A stretch of 64,000 bases of DNA, from the NCBI GenBank assembly GCA_963759155.1, contig CAVWXX010000005.1:248001-312000 (forward strand). The letters are read 5' to 3'. Shown one piece after another: positions 36,003 through 44,488 of this stretch; within the stretch, counting starts at the first letter, position 1; every line of letters begins with the position of its first letter. Below the pieces are notes generated by a model. The model was not told the DNA's origin and made no database searches. It was given only the letters and a program-made list of their open reading frames with translations. A program made the position numbers and the translations under genes. This DNA comes from SZUA-36 sp963759155 (GTDB taxonomy: Bacteria; Pseudomonadota; Gammaproteobacteria; Xanthomonadales; SZUA-36).

Positions 36003-37226
36003 TTAATCCAGGTTCTTGCAACGAAGTAGTCCCTCCAGGTAATAATAATCTCCGTAATTGAGTGCCGCATCAACTTCATCATCAGCCTGCCAACGACCGG
36101 TGGCATGCTTCAACAAAAAGTGTCCATTGCTGCCGGGCTCCGCTGAGTAGGCCGGTGAGGCCAGGCTGCTCAGCATGGCCAGTGCCGCTTTCCGGTAAAC
36201 CTTGGACTGTGGTTCGGAAACATAGGTCGCCAATTCCAATAAGCCGCTGGCGGCGACCGCTGCAGCCGAGGAGTCACGGTAATTTTCAATGTCCGGGTCA
36301 TCGGCCACGTCAAAGTCAAAGTACGGTACTTTGTCTTCAGGCATGTTCGGGTGGTTCAGGTAAAACCCGGCTATCTTCTCAGCCTGTTTCAAAAACTTTT
36401 CATCCCGGGTAAAGCGATAAACCACCGTATAACCGTATAGCCCCCATGCCTGTCCGCGCGCCCAGGCCGAGTCATCCCGGATACCCTGGTGTGTCTGCTT
36501 GTGAACGGCCTTTCCGGATTCAGGGTCATAATCAACAACATGAAATGAACTGTTGTCCGGACGGAAGTGGTTGTTCATGGTTGTTGTTGCGTGGCTGGTC
36601 GCAGCATCTGCATAGGTCTTATCGCCACTCATTTGTGAGGCAGCATACAAAAGCTCCAGGTTCATCATATTGTCGATAATGACCGGAAAACTCCATTCGC
36701 CGAAATCCCATGAACGCGTTGCGCCGACATTCGGGTTGTAGCGGGTCATCAGGGAATCGGCTGTCTGGATCAGGATTGGTTCAAAAGACTCGTTACCGGT
36801 CAGGCGCAGGCCATTGCCATAGCTGTTGAACATGATGAAACCAACATCGTGGGTGCGGGTGTTATTTTTCTGGCTTTCCAGGGCGGCTGTCCATTTTTCG
36901 GCGGAGGCCAACCAATCGGGATCCTTTGTAAACTCGTACATGTACCAGAAACTGCCGGCCACAAACCCGCTGGTCCAGTCCCTTGTTTCCACCATCTTTG
37001 CCTGGCCTTTTTCATAAGAGCGGGCGATTTTTGTCGGGTCCGGGTAGGCTTTACGAAAACCATCCAGTTGCAACTCTGCCGCATTAAGTGCGCTGACACA
37101 AAAACCCGCATCGGGTGCCACGCCATCGGTAATGACCGGGTTTTCGTTCGCCAGGCTTCCACCTGCCAATAAAAAAGCACTCGTAAGTATGGCCATTTGA
37201 GATCGTAGTTTACTTGTTTTATGCAT
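36003..37226 (-). CDS. GH88 unsaturated glucuronyl hydrolase, exported
   Basis: Hydrates the 4,5-double bond of unsaturated glucuronyl residues at the ends of lyase products, releasing a sugar that opens to a 5-keto-4-deoxy uronate aldehyde. It has 407 residues with a signal peptide ending near GGSLA/NE. The alpha/alpha barrel has the WTSGFVAGSFWYMYE motif, the first catalytic-region Asp in HDVGFIMF (about residue 125) and the second Asp in VIIDNMMNLELL (about 185), then DDSAWARGQAWGLYGY. These match GH88 better than GH105. AAGGA is six bases before ATG 37226. It heads the minus-strand run GH88-2Fe2S-Mo subunit-GH2-hydrolase and is divergent from the GH3 gene. Confidence 0.93.
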   Translation of the reverse strand: MHKTSKLRSQMAILTSAFLLAGGSLANENPVITDGVAPDAGFCVSALNAAELQLDGFRKAYPDPTKIARSYEKGQAKMVETRDWTSGFVAGSFWYMYEFTKDPDWLASAEKWTAALESQKNNTRTHDVGFIMFNSYGNGLRLTGNESFEPILIQTADSLMTRYNPNVGATRSWDFGEWSFPVIIDNMMNLELLYAASQMSGDKTYADAATSHATTTMNNHFRPDNSSFHVVDYDPESGKAVHKQTHQGIRDDSAWARGQAWGLYGYTVVYRFTRDEKFLKQAEKIAGFYLNHPNMPEDKVPYFDFDVADDPDIENYRDSSAAAVAASGLLELATYVSEPQSKVYRKAALAMLSSLASPAYSAEPGSNGHFLLKHATGRWQADDEVDAALNYGDYYYLEGLLRCKNLD

Positions 37227-37355
37227 GAAACATCCTTTCTATTGCGGGTTTAAAAGAGCCGATAACGGCCTATTCCATCACGACTAGTCTAAAGTATACT
37301 CATAGCAATAATCATCATTCTGTACCCCACCAGGTTAAATATCCCAGGAAATTAA

Positions 37356-39911
37356 ATGAATGAAGCCATTAGATCCATTTGTGTTGCGTTTTCCATCAGT
37401 CTGCTCATTGTGGCTTGTCAGCACGAAACTCCAAACCAGTCACGCGAGGTCTATATGAAACAGGAAAACACTCCTGCTGCACAAGTCGGGTCGGAAAAAA
37501 AACGCATTAATCCGGAAAACTGGCCACGACAGCAAACCGCAATGGTAAGGGATGCAGCAATGGAAAAACGCATTGTTGACCTAATGGCAAAAATGACACT
37601 GGAAGAGAAAGTCGGGCAGTTGATTCAACCGGATATCAATCACGTAACACCTGAACAGGTCGGCGAGTATAACCTCGGCTCGGTCCTTAACGGTGGCGGC
37701 TCTGCACCTGATAAGAACCTGCGCAACACACCTGACTCATGGCTGGCCCTGGCGGATGCGTTCTGGGAGGCTTCAACCGATACATCGGATGGAGGCGTTG
37801 GAATTCCACTGATCTGGGGTACGGATGCCGTTCATGGTCACAGTAATATCGTTGGTGCGACACTGTTCCCACACAACATCGGCCTGGGTGCAGCCAACGA
37901 CCCCGACCTGATGTATGAGATCGGCCGGGTCACCGCATTGGAAATTATTACCACAGGTCTTGACTGGACCTTCGCACCCACCATTGCAGTGGCGCGAAAT
38001 GATCGTTGGGGCCGCACTTACGAAGGATATTCGGAAGATCCACAAATCGTAACAGCGATTGCACCACAATTTATAGAGGGCTTACAGGGCAAATATGGCA
38101 CGGATGAGTTTTTGGGTGAGGATCACATTCTTGCCACGGCCAAACATTTTGTAGGAGATGGCGGCACCGAAAACGGGGTGGACCAGGGTGACACTCAATC
38201 GACCGAAGCGGTATTAAGAGATGTTCACGCTGCTGCTTACCCGCCTGCCATCGCGGCTGGCGCGCAGACCGTCATGGCATCCTTCAATAGCTTCCATGGC
38301 GAAAAGATGCATGGCATGGAATCGATGCTTACAGACGTGCTGGTCGGTCGCATGGGCTTTGATGGCTTCGTCGTCGGCGATTGGAACGGCCACGGACAGG
38401 TCAAGGGTTGCAACAACAGGTCCTGTCCTGAGTCCTTTAATGCCGGCCTCGATATGTTCATGGTACCAACTGACTGGGAGGCGCTTTACCGGAACACCAT
38501 TGATCAGGTGAAAACAGGTGTCATTACACAGCAACGACTGGACCAGGCGGTCGCGCGAATCCTGCGGGTAAAAATGCGGGCCGGAATATTCGACCAACCC
38601 AAACCTTCCGAACGCAAACATGCGGGGAACTGGTCGCTCCTGGCAGCACCGGAACACCGGGCGATTGCACGCGAAGCCGTTCGTAAGTCATTGGTATTAT
38701 TAAAAAATGAGAACGGACTTTTACCGCTGTCGGCAGATGCTAATGTGCTGGTTGCAGGTGACGGTGCTGACAACATCGCTAAACAAAGTGGTGGCTGGAC
38801 GCTTTCCTGGCAGGGAACCGGCAACAGCAATGAACATTTCCCCAATGCAACATCCATATATGCCGGTATCAAGGAAGCCCTTGAAGCCGAAGGTGGCACA
38901 GCCAGGTTGAGCGAAAGCGGGGAATGGATTGAAAAACCTGATGTCGCGATCGTTGTTTTTGGTGAAGACCCCTATGCTGAAGGCGTGGGCGACCGGCCAA
39001 ATGTACAATTCAATTCAAAACTTGGCCTGAATCTTCTGAGAAAGTTCAGGGCGGCAGGAATCCCGACCGTCAGTATTTTTATCTCAGGCCGGCCAATGTG
39101 GGTAAACCCTGAGCTCAATGTTTCCGATGCGTTTGTCGCCGCCTGGTTACCCGGTTCGGAGGGTGGTGGCCTGGCCGATGTGTTAATTGCGGATATAAAC
39201 GGGGACCCCCGCTTCGACTTTACAGGAAGATTATCCTTTTCATGGCCGGCGACTGCCGGGCAGGCTGAAGTAAATATTGGCGACAGCGATTATAAGCCGC
39301 TGTTTCCCTATGCTTACGGCCTCACCTATACAGATTCCCTATCGGTCGTTGAATTATCAGAAAACCCGGCCTTGCCGGAAGACGAGACAGTCCGCAGTGT
39401 TGAGCTTATCACCCAGGGCAAAGCGACCGGTGACTGGCGTATGGTTTTAAGGGACTCCGATGGCCAGACCATTATCACCGATGCTCGTGGCACAAGTCCG
39501 ACCGGGCAGCTTGAAGTCGTTCCTGTAGATAATCAAATCCAGGAAGATACCTTTATGGCGTCCTGGAATGGATCCGCCAGCCTGGTCATTGAAGGCGCAG
39601 CAGCAGACTTCCATCAACAAGTAGCAGAAGAGCATGTTCTGCAGATCACCTACAGAGTTATCTCTGCTGATCTTGGTAAGGCAAGCCTGGCGATGGGCCA
39701 AGGTGCTATTGATGTGATGGCACATCTGAACTCGCAATCTGACGCGGGTTGGCAAACCGCGCGAATCCCCCTTTCCTGCTTTGCCAACCTGGGAACAAAG
39801 ATGACATCCGTCACCGAACCCCTGCTCATCTCGGCAAATGGGTTGATGAAATTACAGATTACATCGGCAAAGCTGACCGCATATAGCGGCACGGCCAGTT
39901 GCGACTTCTAA
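37356..39911 (+). CDS. GH3 beta-glucosidase/exoglucanase lipoprotein (ExoP-like)
   Basis: An 851-residue lipoprotein (lipobox LLIVAC, Cys21), so likely tethered in the outer membrane or periplasm. The GH3 TIM barrel (about 65-430) has KH at 263-264 and the nucleophile Asp342 in GFVVGDWNGHG. The alpha/beta sandwich domain (about 440-670) includes VVFGEDPYAEGVGDRPN with a likely acid/base Glu. The last 180 residues form a beta-rich, carbohydrate-binding-like domain, as in marine exo-1,3/1,4-beta-glucanase ExoP. AGGAAATTAA precedes ATG 37356. It is divergent from GH88 with 129 bases between and no operator that I recognise. A glucan or mixed beta-glucoside is the probable substrate. Confidence 0.93.
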   Translation: MNEAIRSICVAFSISLLIVACQHETPNQSREVYMKQENTPAAQVGSEKKRINPENWPRQQTAMVRDAAMEKRIVDLMAKMTLEEKVGQLIQPDINHVTPEQVGEYNLGSVLNGGGSAPDKNLRNTPDSWLALADAFWEASTDTSDGGVGIPLIWGTDAVHGHSNIVGATLFPHNIGLGAANDPDLMYEIGRVTALEIITTGLDWTFAPTIAVARNDRWGRTYEGYSEDPQIVTAIAPQFIEGLQGKYGTDEFLGEDHILATAKHFVGDGGTENGVDQGDTQSTEAVLRDVHAAAYPPAIAAGAQTVMASFNSFHGEKMHGMESMLTDVLVGRMGFDGFVVGDWNGHGQVKGCNNRSCPESFNAGLDMFMVPTDWEALYRNTIDQVKTGVITQQRLDQAVARILRVKMRAGIFDQPKPSERKHAGNWSLLAAPEHRAIAREAVRKSLVLLKNENGLLPLSADANVLVAGDGADNIAKQSGGWTLSWQGTGNSNEHFPNATSIYAGIKEALEAEGGTARLSESGEWIEKPDVAIVVFGEDPYAEGVGDRPNVQFNSKLGLNLLRKFRAAGIPTVSIFISGRPMWVNPELNVSDAFVAAWLPGSEGGGLADVLIADINGDPRFDFTGRLSFSWPATAGQAEVNIGDSDYKPLFPYAYGLTYTDSLSVVELSENPALPEDETVRSVELITQGKATGDWRMVLRDSDGQTIITDARGTSPTGQLEVVPVDNQIQEDTFMASWNGSASLVIEGAAADFHQQVAEEHVLQITYRVISADLGKASLAMGQGAIDVMAHLNSQSDAGWQTARIPLSCFANLGTKMTSVTEPLLISANGLMKLQITSAKLTAYSGTASCDF

Positions 39912-40043
39912 AAATCTTCAGCTTACTTAGCTTCATGGAAAGTCTGAGAAAACACTAACGCGGGTAAAATTTGCCAGCAAGGTCAACACGCTTACACCCT
40001 GGTAACCCTTTCGAGGAATAAGTGATGAGTATATTATTTTACC

Positions 40044-40067
40044 TAATGTATAATATATTTGACATTA
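40044..40067. promoter_or_regulatory. AT-rich promoter with inverted repeat before the membrane protein/XRE pair
   Basis: TAATGT (40044-40049) and ACATTA (40062-40067) form an inverted repeat overlapping TTGACA (40059-40064), a consensus -35 box; a TATA-rich stretch follows. The gene starts at 40123. The downstream XRE protein is the natural candidate to bind it. The 200-base gap holds no other gene. Confidence 0.45.
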
Positions 40068-40122
40068 TGTATGTATTTATATACCATGTGTACATCTTAA
40101 ATAACATTAAGGAAGCATAAAC

Positions 40123-40563
40123 ATGAAATCGCTGAATGTTTCATTCGAAGAAAAAAGCACCTGGGTCTCACTGGCCATCATCACTTTTATATTCGCAGGA
40201 TACTTCTCACAGGTTTATCAGGGGTTGGTGAATGACACGCTGGATAAGGGCGCCGTGCTCGGTCTGTTTATAGGGGCAGTTGTCTCAATTATCGTATTGG
40301 AGATCGCCTTGCATATCGTGATTGCCGTTCTGAACGTGAAAGACGCTGACCAGCCAAGCGACGAAAGAGACCGTCTGTTTTCAATGAGAGCCGGCAATAT
40401 TTCCGGATGGGTTCTGGGCATTGGTGTTTTGATTATCGCCTCTCAAACATTTATGCAGGAGCTGGACTCGTTGTGGGTGGCCAACCTGTTGCTATTCGCC
40501 GTATTCATTTCGCAAGTGGTGAGCTACGTATTACAAATTTTCTACTACAGGCGTGGATACTGA
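40123..40563 (+). CDS. Small multipass membrane protein
   Basis: A 146-residue protein with four predicted membrane helices (about 15-35, 45-70, 92-110, 118-138) and a short charged middle loop DQPSDERDRLF. That loop occurs in a group of small membrane proteins paired with XRE regulators in bacteria (DUF2178-like arrangement). Function unknown. AAGGAAGCATAAAC precedes ATG 40123. Its stop is one base before the ATG of the XRE gene, so the two form a tightly linked unit. Confidence 0.85.
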   Translation: MKSLNVSFEEKSTWVSLAIITFIFAGYFSQVYQGLVNDTLDKGAVLGLFIGAVVSIIVLEIALHIVIAVLNVKDADQPSDERDRLFSMRAGNISGWVLGIGVLIIASQTFMQELDSLWVANLLLFAVFISQVVSYVLQIFYYRRGY

Positions 40564-40564
40564 G

Positions 40565-40780
40565 ATGAAACCTGCCATCAGCAACAACATCAGAAAACTG
40601 CGTTTCGACCATAACGAAATGACCCAACAAGCGCTGGCCGAGGCAATCGGTGTCACCCGGCAAACCGTCATCGCCATCGAGAAAGGTAAGTATTCACCCT
40701 CTCTTGAAGTGGCTTTCAAAATAGCAGAGACATTTTCGGTGACACTGGACCAGGTGTTTCAGTACCAGGGCGGTAAGTAG
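40565..40780 (+). CDS. XRE-family DNA-binding protein
   Basis: A 71-residue, single-domain helix-turn-helix regulator of the YozG type: NIRKLRFDHNEMTQQALAEAIGVTRQTVIAIEKGKYSPSLEVAFKIA is nearly the whole protein (helix-turn-helix core QQALAEAIGVTRQTV). The start is ATG 40565; the frame opens 12 bases earlier but inside the membrane gene. It directly follows the membrane protein gene. In similar pairs the regulator controls its own operon, and the inverted repeat at 40044-40067 fits that. Confidence 0.92.
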   Translation: MKPAISNNIRKLRFDHNEMTQQALAEAIGVTRQTVIAIEKGKYSPSLEVAFKIAETFSVTLDQVFQYQGGK

Positions 40781-40861
40781 TGGCTGGCAGGTTTCGTCCA
40801 GCCGTTGTACTAAAGTTGACTGATTCGCCATAATTGACGATAAACCTCGAGAGACAAGACT

Positions 40862-41887
40862 GTGAAAATATTATTTATCGGTGGAACCGGGATCATAAGC
40901 AAGGCCTGTGCAGAGCTGGCAGTGCAAAAGGGGCTGGACCTGACCTTGCTCAATCGGGGTCACCGGCAAACCATTACCGGCACCCGCCAGGTTGTTGCTG
41001 ACATTGCCAATGTTGCTGATGCAAAGAAGGCACTGGGCAACACCTACTGGGATGTCGTCGTCGACTTTATCTCCTTTCACCCGGATGACCTTAAAAAGCG
41101 ATTGGAGGTATTCGAGGGCAAGGTAGGTCAGTTTATTTTCATCAGTACAGCCAGCGCCTATCAGAAGCCCATTATTGATTATATGGTGACGGAATCAACA
41201 CCACTGGTTAATCCATTTTGGCCTTACTCACGTGACAAGATTGACTGCGAGTTATATCTGAACCGGGAACTGCGGGAAAACGGCTTTCCGGTCACCATTG
41301 TCAGACCGTCATTCACCTATGGCGAAACCGTCATACCCCTGTCTTTTAATAGCTGGGAACACCCTTACACGGTCATTGATCGTATGCGTAAAGGTATACC
41401 GGTGATCATTCCTGGTGATGGCACATCACTGTGGCAACTGACTCACAATGACGATTTCGCAAAGGGACTGCTGGGACTATTTGGCCATCAGGGTTCGATC
41501 GGTCACGCCTTTCATATCACCACGGATGAAGTGCTCAACTGGAACCAGATATTTGAAGCAACCGCCGAGGCAGCCGGGGTCGATAAGTTGAATGCTGTGC
41601 ATATCGCGTCCGATTTTATTGTCGCCTGCATGCCGGACAAGGAAGGTGGCCTACATGGCGACAAGGCTGGCTCAGTCGTGTTGGACAACACAAAAATCAA
41701 GCGCTTTGTACCTGGTTACGTCGCAACCCGCCGCTACCGCGACGGTATTAAACGTTCCATCGCCTACTACGACGCAGATCCTGCCCGCCAACTTGTCGAT
41801 GACGTCGCCAATGCAAATTACGACAAGCTTATTGCCGCTTATCAGTGTGGGCTGGATGAAGGTAAGCGATTGTTTATGAAAAGCTAA
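40862..41887 (+). CDS. NAD-dependent epimerase/dehydratase-family protein
   Basis: A 341-residue extended-SDR-like protein. The Rossmann motif is FIGGTGIISKA at residue 5, then LNRGH, DFISFHPDD, an ISTASAY block and YSRDKIDCE (Tyr/Lys of the active site, about 123-127). It ends with a domain containing ITTDEVLNWNQIFEATAEAAG. Such proteins include CSP41/isoflavone-reductase-like epimerases; the substrate is unknown. The start is GTG 40862, with GAGAGAC upstream. It converges with edd 37 bases downstream. Nothing nearby fixes its role, although carbohydrate metabolism surrounds it. Confidence 0.87.
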   Translation: MKILFIGGTGIISKACAELAVQKGLDLTLLNRGHRQTITGTRQVVADIANVADAKKALGNTYWDVVVDFISFHPDDLKKRLEVFEGKVGQFIFISTASAYQKPIIDYMVTESTPLVNPFWPYSRDKIDCELYLNRELRENGFPVTIVRPSFTYGETVIPLSFNSWEHPYTVIDRMRKGIPVIIPGDGTSLWQLTHNDDFAKGLLGLFGHQGSIGHAFHITTDEVLNWNQIFEATAEAAGVDKLNAVHIASDFIVACMPDKEGGLHGDKAGSVVLDNTKIKRFVPGYVATRRYRDGIKRSIAYYDADPARQLVDDVANANYDKLIAAYQCGLDEGKRLFMKS

Positions 41888-41924
41888 CTGGCACTATTTC
41901 AGAACGCCAAATTGCACAATAGGG

Positions 41925-43751
41925 TTAATCTTGAGACCCCAAACCCCGCAGTACCGTCCCACCAGCCTCTGTTTCACCAACATGCTTGCGAAACACATCA
42001 AACAGTTCTCTGCCCATGCCATCTGCACTGTCCTCCGACCCGGGTCCCGGATCCGGACGTTGACTCAATGCTTCATCAGAAACATTCACTTTCATAATGC
42101 CATCCACGGCATCGATCACCACGATATCACCATCCTGGACCTTGCCAATGAAACCACCACCGAGGGTGTCGGGTGTTACATGAATGGCTGCCAAAACCTG
42201 TCCCGAAGCGCCGGACATACGGCCATCGGTCAGCAGTGCTACTCTCAAACCGCTGGCTTGCAGTACCCGAAGAAAAGGTGTCAGTTGATGTAGTTCAGGC
42301 ATGCCATTGGAAGAAGGTCCCTGGTGAGTCAGTACCACGACCATGTCGGTGGTGAATTCACCCCTGTTGAACGCATCGACAAAACCCTGCTGAGAATCAA
42401 ACACCCGGGCGGGCGCTTCGATCCGATGATATTTTTCTTTAACTGCAGATGTCTTAATGACCGCACGACCAAGATTACCTTGTACGAGTTGCAGGCCACC
42501 ATGGTCATTAAATGCTTCGTCGACCGACCTCAGGACACTGGTATCCAGCGACTGACTTGTGACCGGCTTCCACGCAACAGCACCCTCTTCCAACACCGGT
42601 TCGCGGCAGAAAGCTTTAAGACCGGGTCCCAGGATCGTCTGCACATCATCGTGCAGAAGCCCGGCATCGAGCAGTGAGGACATGGTGAAGCCCAATCCAC
42701 CTGCGGCATGGAAATGGTTTACATCAGCCTGACCATTGGGATAGATTCGGGTCAGTTGTGGGATCACAGAAGAAAGGTCGGAGAAATCATCCCAGTTGAT
42801 GCGGATACCCGCTGCCGCAGCGATGGCCACCAGGTGTATGGTGTGATTGGTAGAGCCGCCCGTTGCCAACAGGCCGATGATGGCATTGACGATGGCTTTT
42901 TCATCCACGATGTGGCCGATGGGTGTGTAGTTATCACCCGTTGGCAAAAGCTGAAGCACGCTGCGAACAGCTTCGCTTGTCAGGGCATTTCGTAGCGGCG
43001 TTCCCGGGTTAACGAATGACCCACCCGGCAACTGCAAGCCCATAAACTCCATCAGCATCTGGTTGCTGTTGGCCGTCCCGTAAAACGTGCAGGTACCGGC
43101 TGAATGATAGGAGGCGGATTCACTCTTCAGTAACTCATCGCGACCCACACGACCTGCCGCATATTCTTCGCGAACCCGGGCCTTCTCTTTGTTTGGCAGA
43201 CCCGATTCCATGGGCCCCGCAGGTGCGAACACCATCGGTAGATGTCCAAAGCTCAAGGCGCCCATCAACAAGCCTGGCACAATTTTGTCGCAAACACCCA
43301 GGCAAATACCGGCATCAAACATATCGTGCGACAGGGCGATAGCCGTTGATTGTGCAATGACATCACGGCTAAAAAGAGATAATTCCATGCCCGGCCGACC
43401 CTGTGTGACACCATCACACATGGCCGGAACACCACCGGCAAATTGAGCCACTGCGCCCGCCTCATGGGCCGCCTTGCGGATGATGTCTGGAAAAGCCTCA
43501 AAGGGCTGATGGGCACTAAGCATGTCGTTGTAGGACGAAATGATCGCAATGTTTGCCGTTGGCCCGTCGACCAGTGATGCTTTGTCACCCGCTGAACAGG
43601 CCGCGATGCCATGCGCCAGGTTGCTACAGGACATCGTATGACGTGAAGGTCCGGCAGCGGCAGCGCGATCGATTCGTTGCAGGTACGATTCACGTGATTT
43701 CTTGCTGCGTTTACAAATACGATCGGTGACTTCTATAAGGGTTGGATGCAT
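41925..43751 (-). CDS. edd: Phosphogluconate dehydratase (Entner-Doudoroff)
   Basis: Dehydrates 6-phosphogluconate to KDPG in the cytoplasm using a [4Fe-4S] cluster. It has 608 residues, the family's normal length. Motifs include SSYNDMLSAHQPFE, GGVPAMCDGVTQG (cluster Cys), DAGICLGVCDKIVPG (cluster Cys), SAGTCTFYGTANSNQM (cluster Cys), GGSTNHTIHL, and TDGRMSGASG near the C-terminus. ATG 43751 is 27 bases after the pgl stop, so zwf, pgl and edd form one minus-strand operon. Its product is the substrate of eda at the left edge. Confidence 0.96.
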   Translation of the reverse strand: MHPTLIEVTDRICKRSKKSRESYLQRIDRAAAAGPSRHTMSCSNLAHGIAACSAGDKASLVDGPTANIAIISSYNDMLSAHQPFEAFPDIIRKAAHEAGAVAQFAGGVPAMCDGVTQGRPGMELSLFSRDVIAQSTAIALSHDMFDAGICLGVCDKIVPGLLMGALSFGHLPMVFAPAGPMESGLPNKEKARVREEYAAGRVGRDELLKSESASYHSAGTCTFYGTANSNQMLMEFMGLQLPGGSFVNPGTPLRNALTSEAVRSVLQLLPTGDNYTPIGHIVDEKAIVNAIIGLLATGGSTNHTIHLVAIAAAAGIRINWDDFSDLSSVIPQLTRIYPNGQADVNHFHAAGGLGFTMSSLLDAGLLHDDVQTILGPGLKAFCREPVLEEGAVAWKPVTSQSLDTSVLRSVDEAFNDHGGLQLVQGNLGRAVIKTSAVKEKYHRIEAPARVFDSQQGFVDAFNRGEFTTDMVVVLTHQGPSSNGMPELHQLTPFLRVLQASGLRVALLTDGRMSGASGQVLAAIHVTPDTLGGGFIGKVQDGDIVVIDAVDGIMKVNVSDEALSQRPDPGPGSEDSADGMGRELFDVFRKHVGETEAGGTVLRGLGSQD

Positions 43752-43778
43752 CTATTGATTACTCGTTATCAGATTGGC

Positions 43779-44484
43779 TTAGGGTGCCCAAATCACCGTC
43801 ATTGGCTTCCGGGTTTCACGCAACAGGGCTTCTATAGGGTAAGCGCTACCGCCGGCTCTTGCGGTTTCAAATACCTCACGCTTGGCCTCACCAAATATCA
43901 ACAACACGGTCTGCGTGCAATGGAGTAACGCTGACAAGGTCAAGCTTATACGCAGATGCGGGCTACCGGCGGTTTGCACCAGGACGCAAGCTGATTTGTT
44001 GCCAGGATCGAGCGCCTTTTGCAATCCGTCGAAATCCGGAAACAGGGAGGCGAAATGTCCATCCTCACCCATACCCAGTAAAACGGCACTGAAGGGTTGA
44101 GCAGTATCGGCCAAATCGTTTTCGATAAGTATAGGCGCCTGGGACGGGTCTATGGCAGCTCGAAAAAGTGGCAGAATTTTTCCTTCAATGGCCTGGTTTG
44201 TGAGCAAACGCTTCCTGATCAACCGTTCATTGCTATCTGCATGATCCGGCGGCACCCAGCGTTCATCACTGGGAATAACCGTCACCCTGGACCAATCAAG
44301 GGAGGTGGCAGACATCAGCTCAAAACATGGGCCGGGAGTAGAGCCGCCACTGACAACCAGCGATGCTATTGCAGTCAGGACTTTGCTCCAGCACATTACC
44401 GACCAGGCGGACAAGCAGGTCTGCGGCGGCAGCAGTTGCTTCGGGGCGGTTCTTGAATGCCCGAAATTCGATAAAATTTGACAT
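43779..44484 (-). pseudogene. pgl: 6-phosphogluconolactonase with one-base frameshift
   Basis: Hydrolyses 6-phosphogluconolactone between zwf and edd. The natural start is ATG 44484, four bases after the zwf stop. It encodes MSNFIEFRAFKNRPEATAAA and goes on to a typical helical lead ending NVLEQ. There the frame breaks. Removing one base from the AAA at 44382-44384 (plus-strand TTT) joins it to VLTAIASLVVSGGSTPG and restores the family pattern, including DERWVPPDHADSNE and GMGEDGHFASLFP, for about 234 residues. Unrepaired, only a 211-residue frame from an internal start remains, lacking the first helix and strand. It may be inactive, or the extra base may be a sequencing error in a homopolymer. 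Confidence 0.88.
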
Positions 44485-44488
44485 GGGA

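Noticed and set aside
40123..40780. Toxin-antitoxin pair
   Set aside because: The first gene is a four-helix membrane protein without toxin marks and the XRE protein is of the stand-alone YozG type; no supporting feature.
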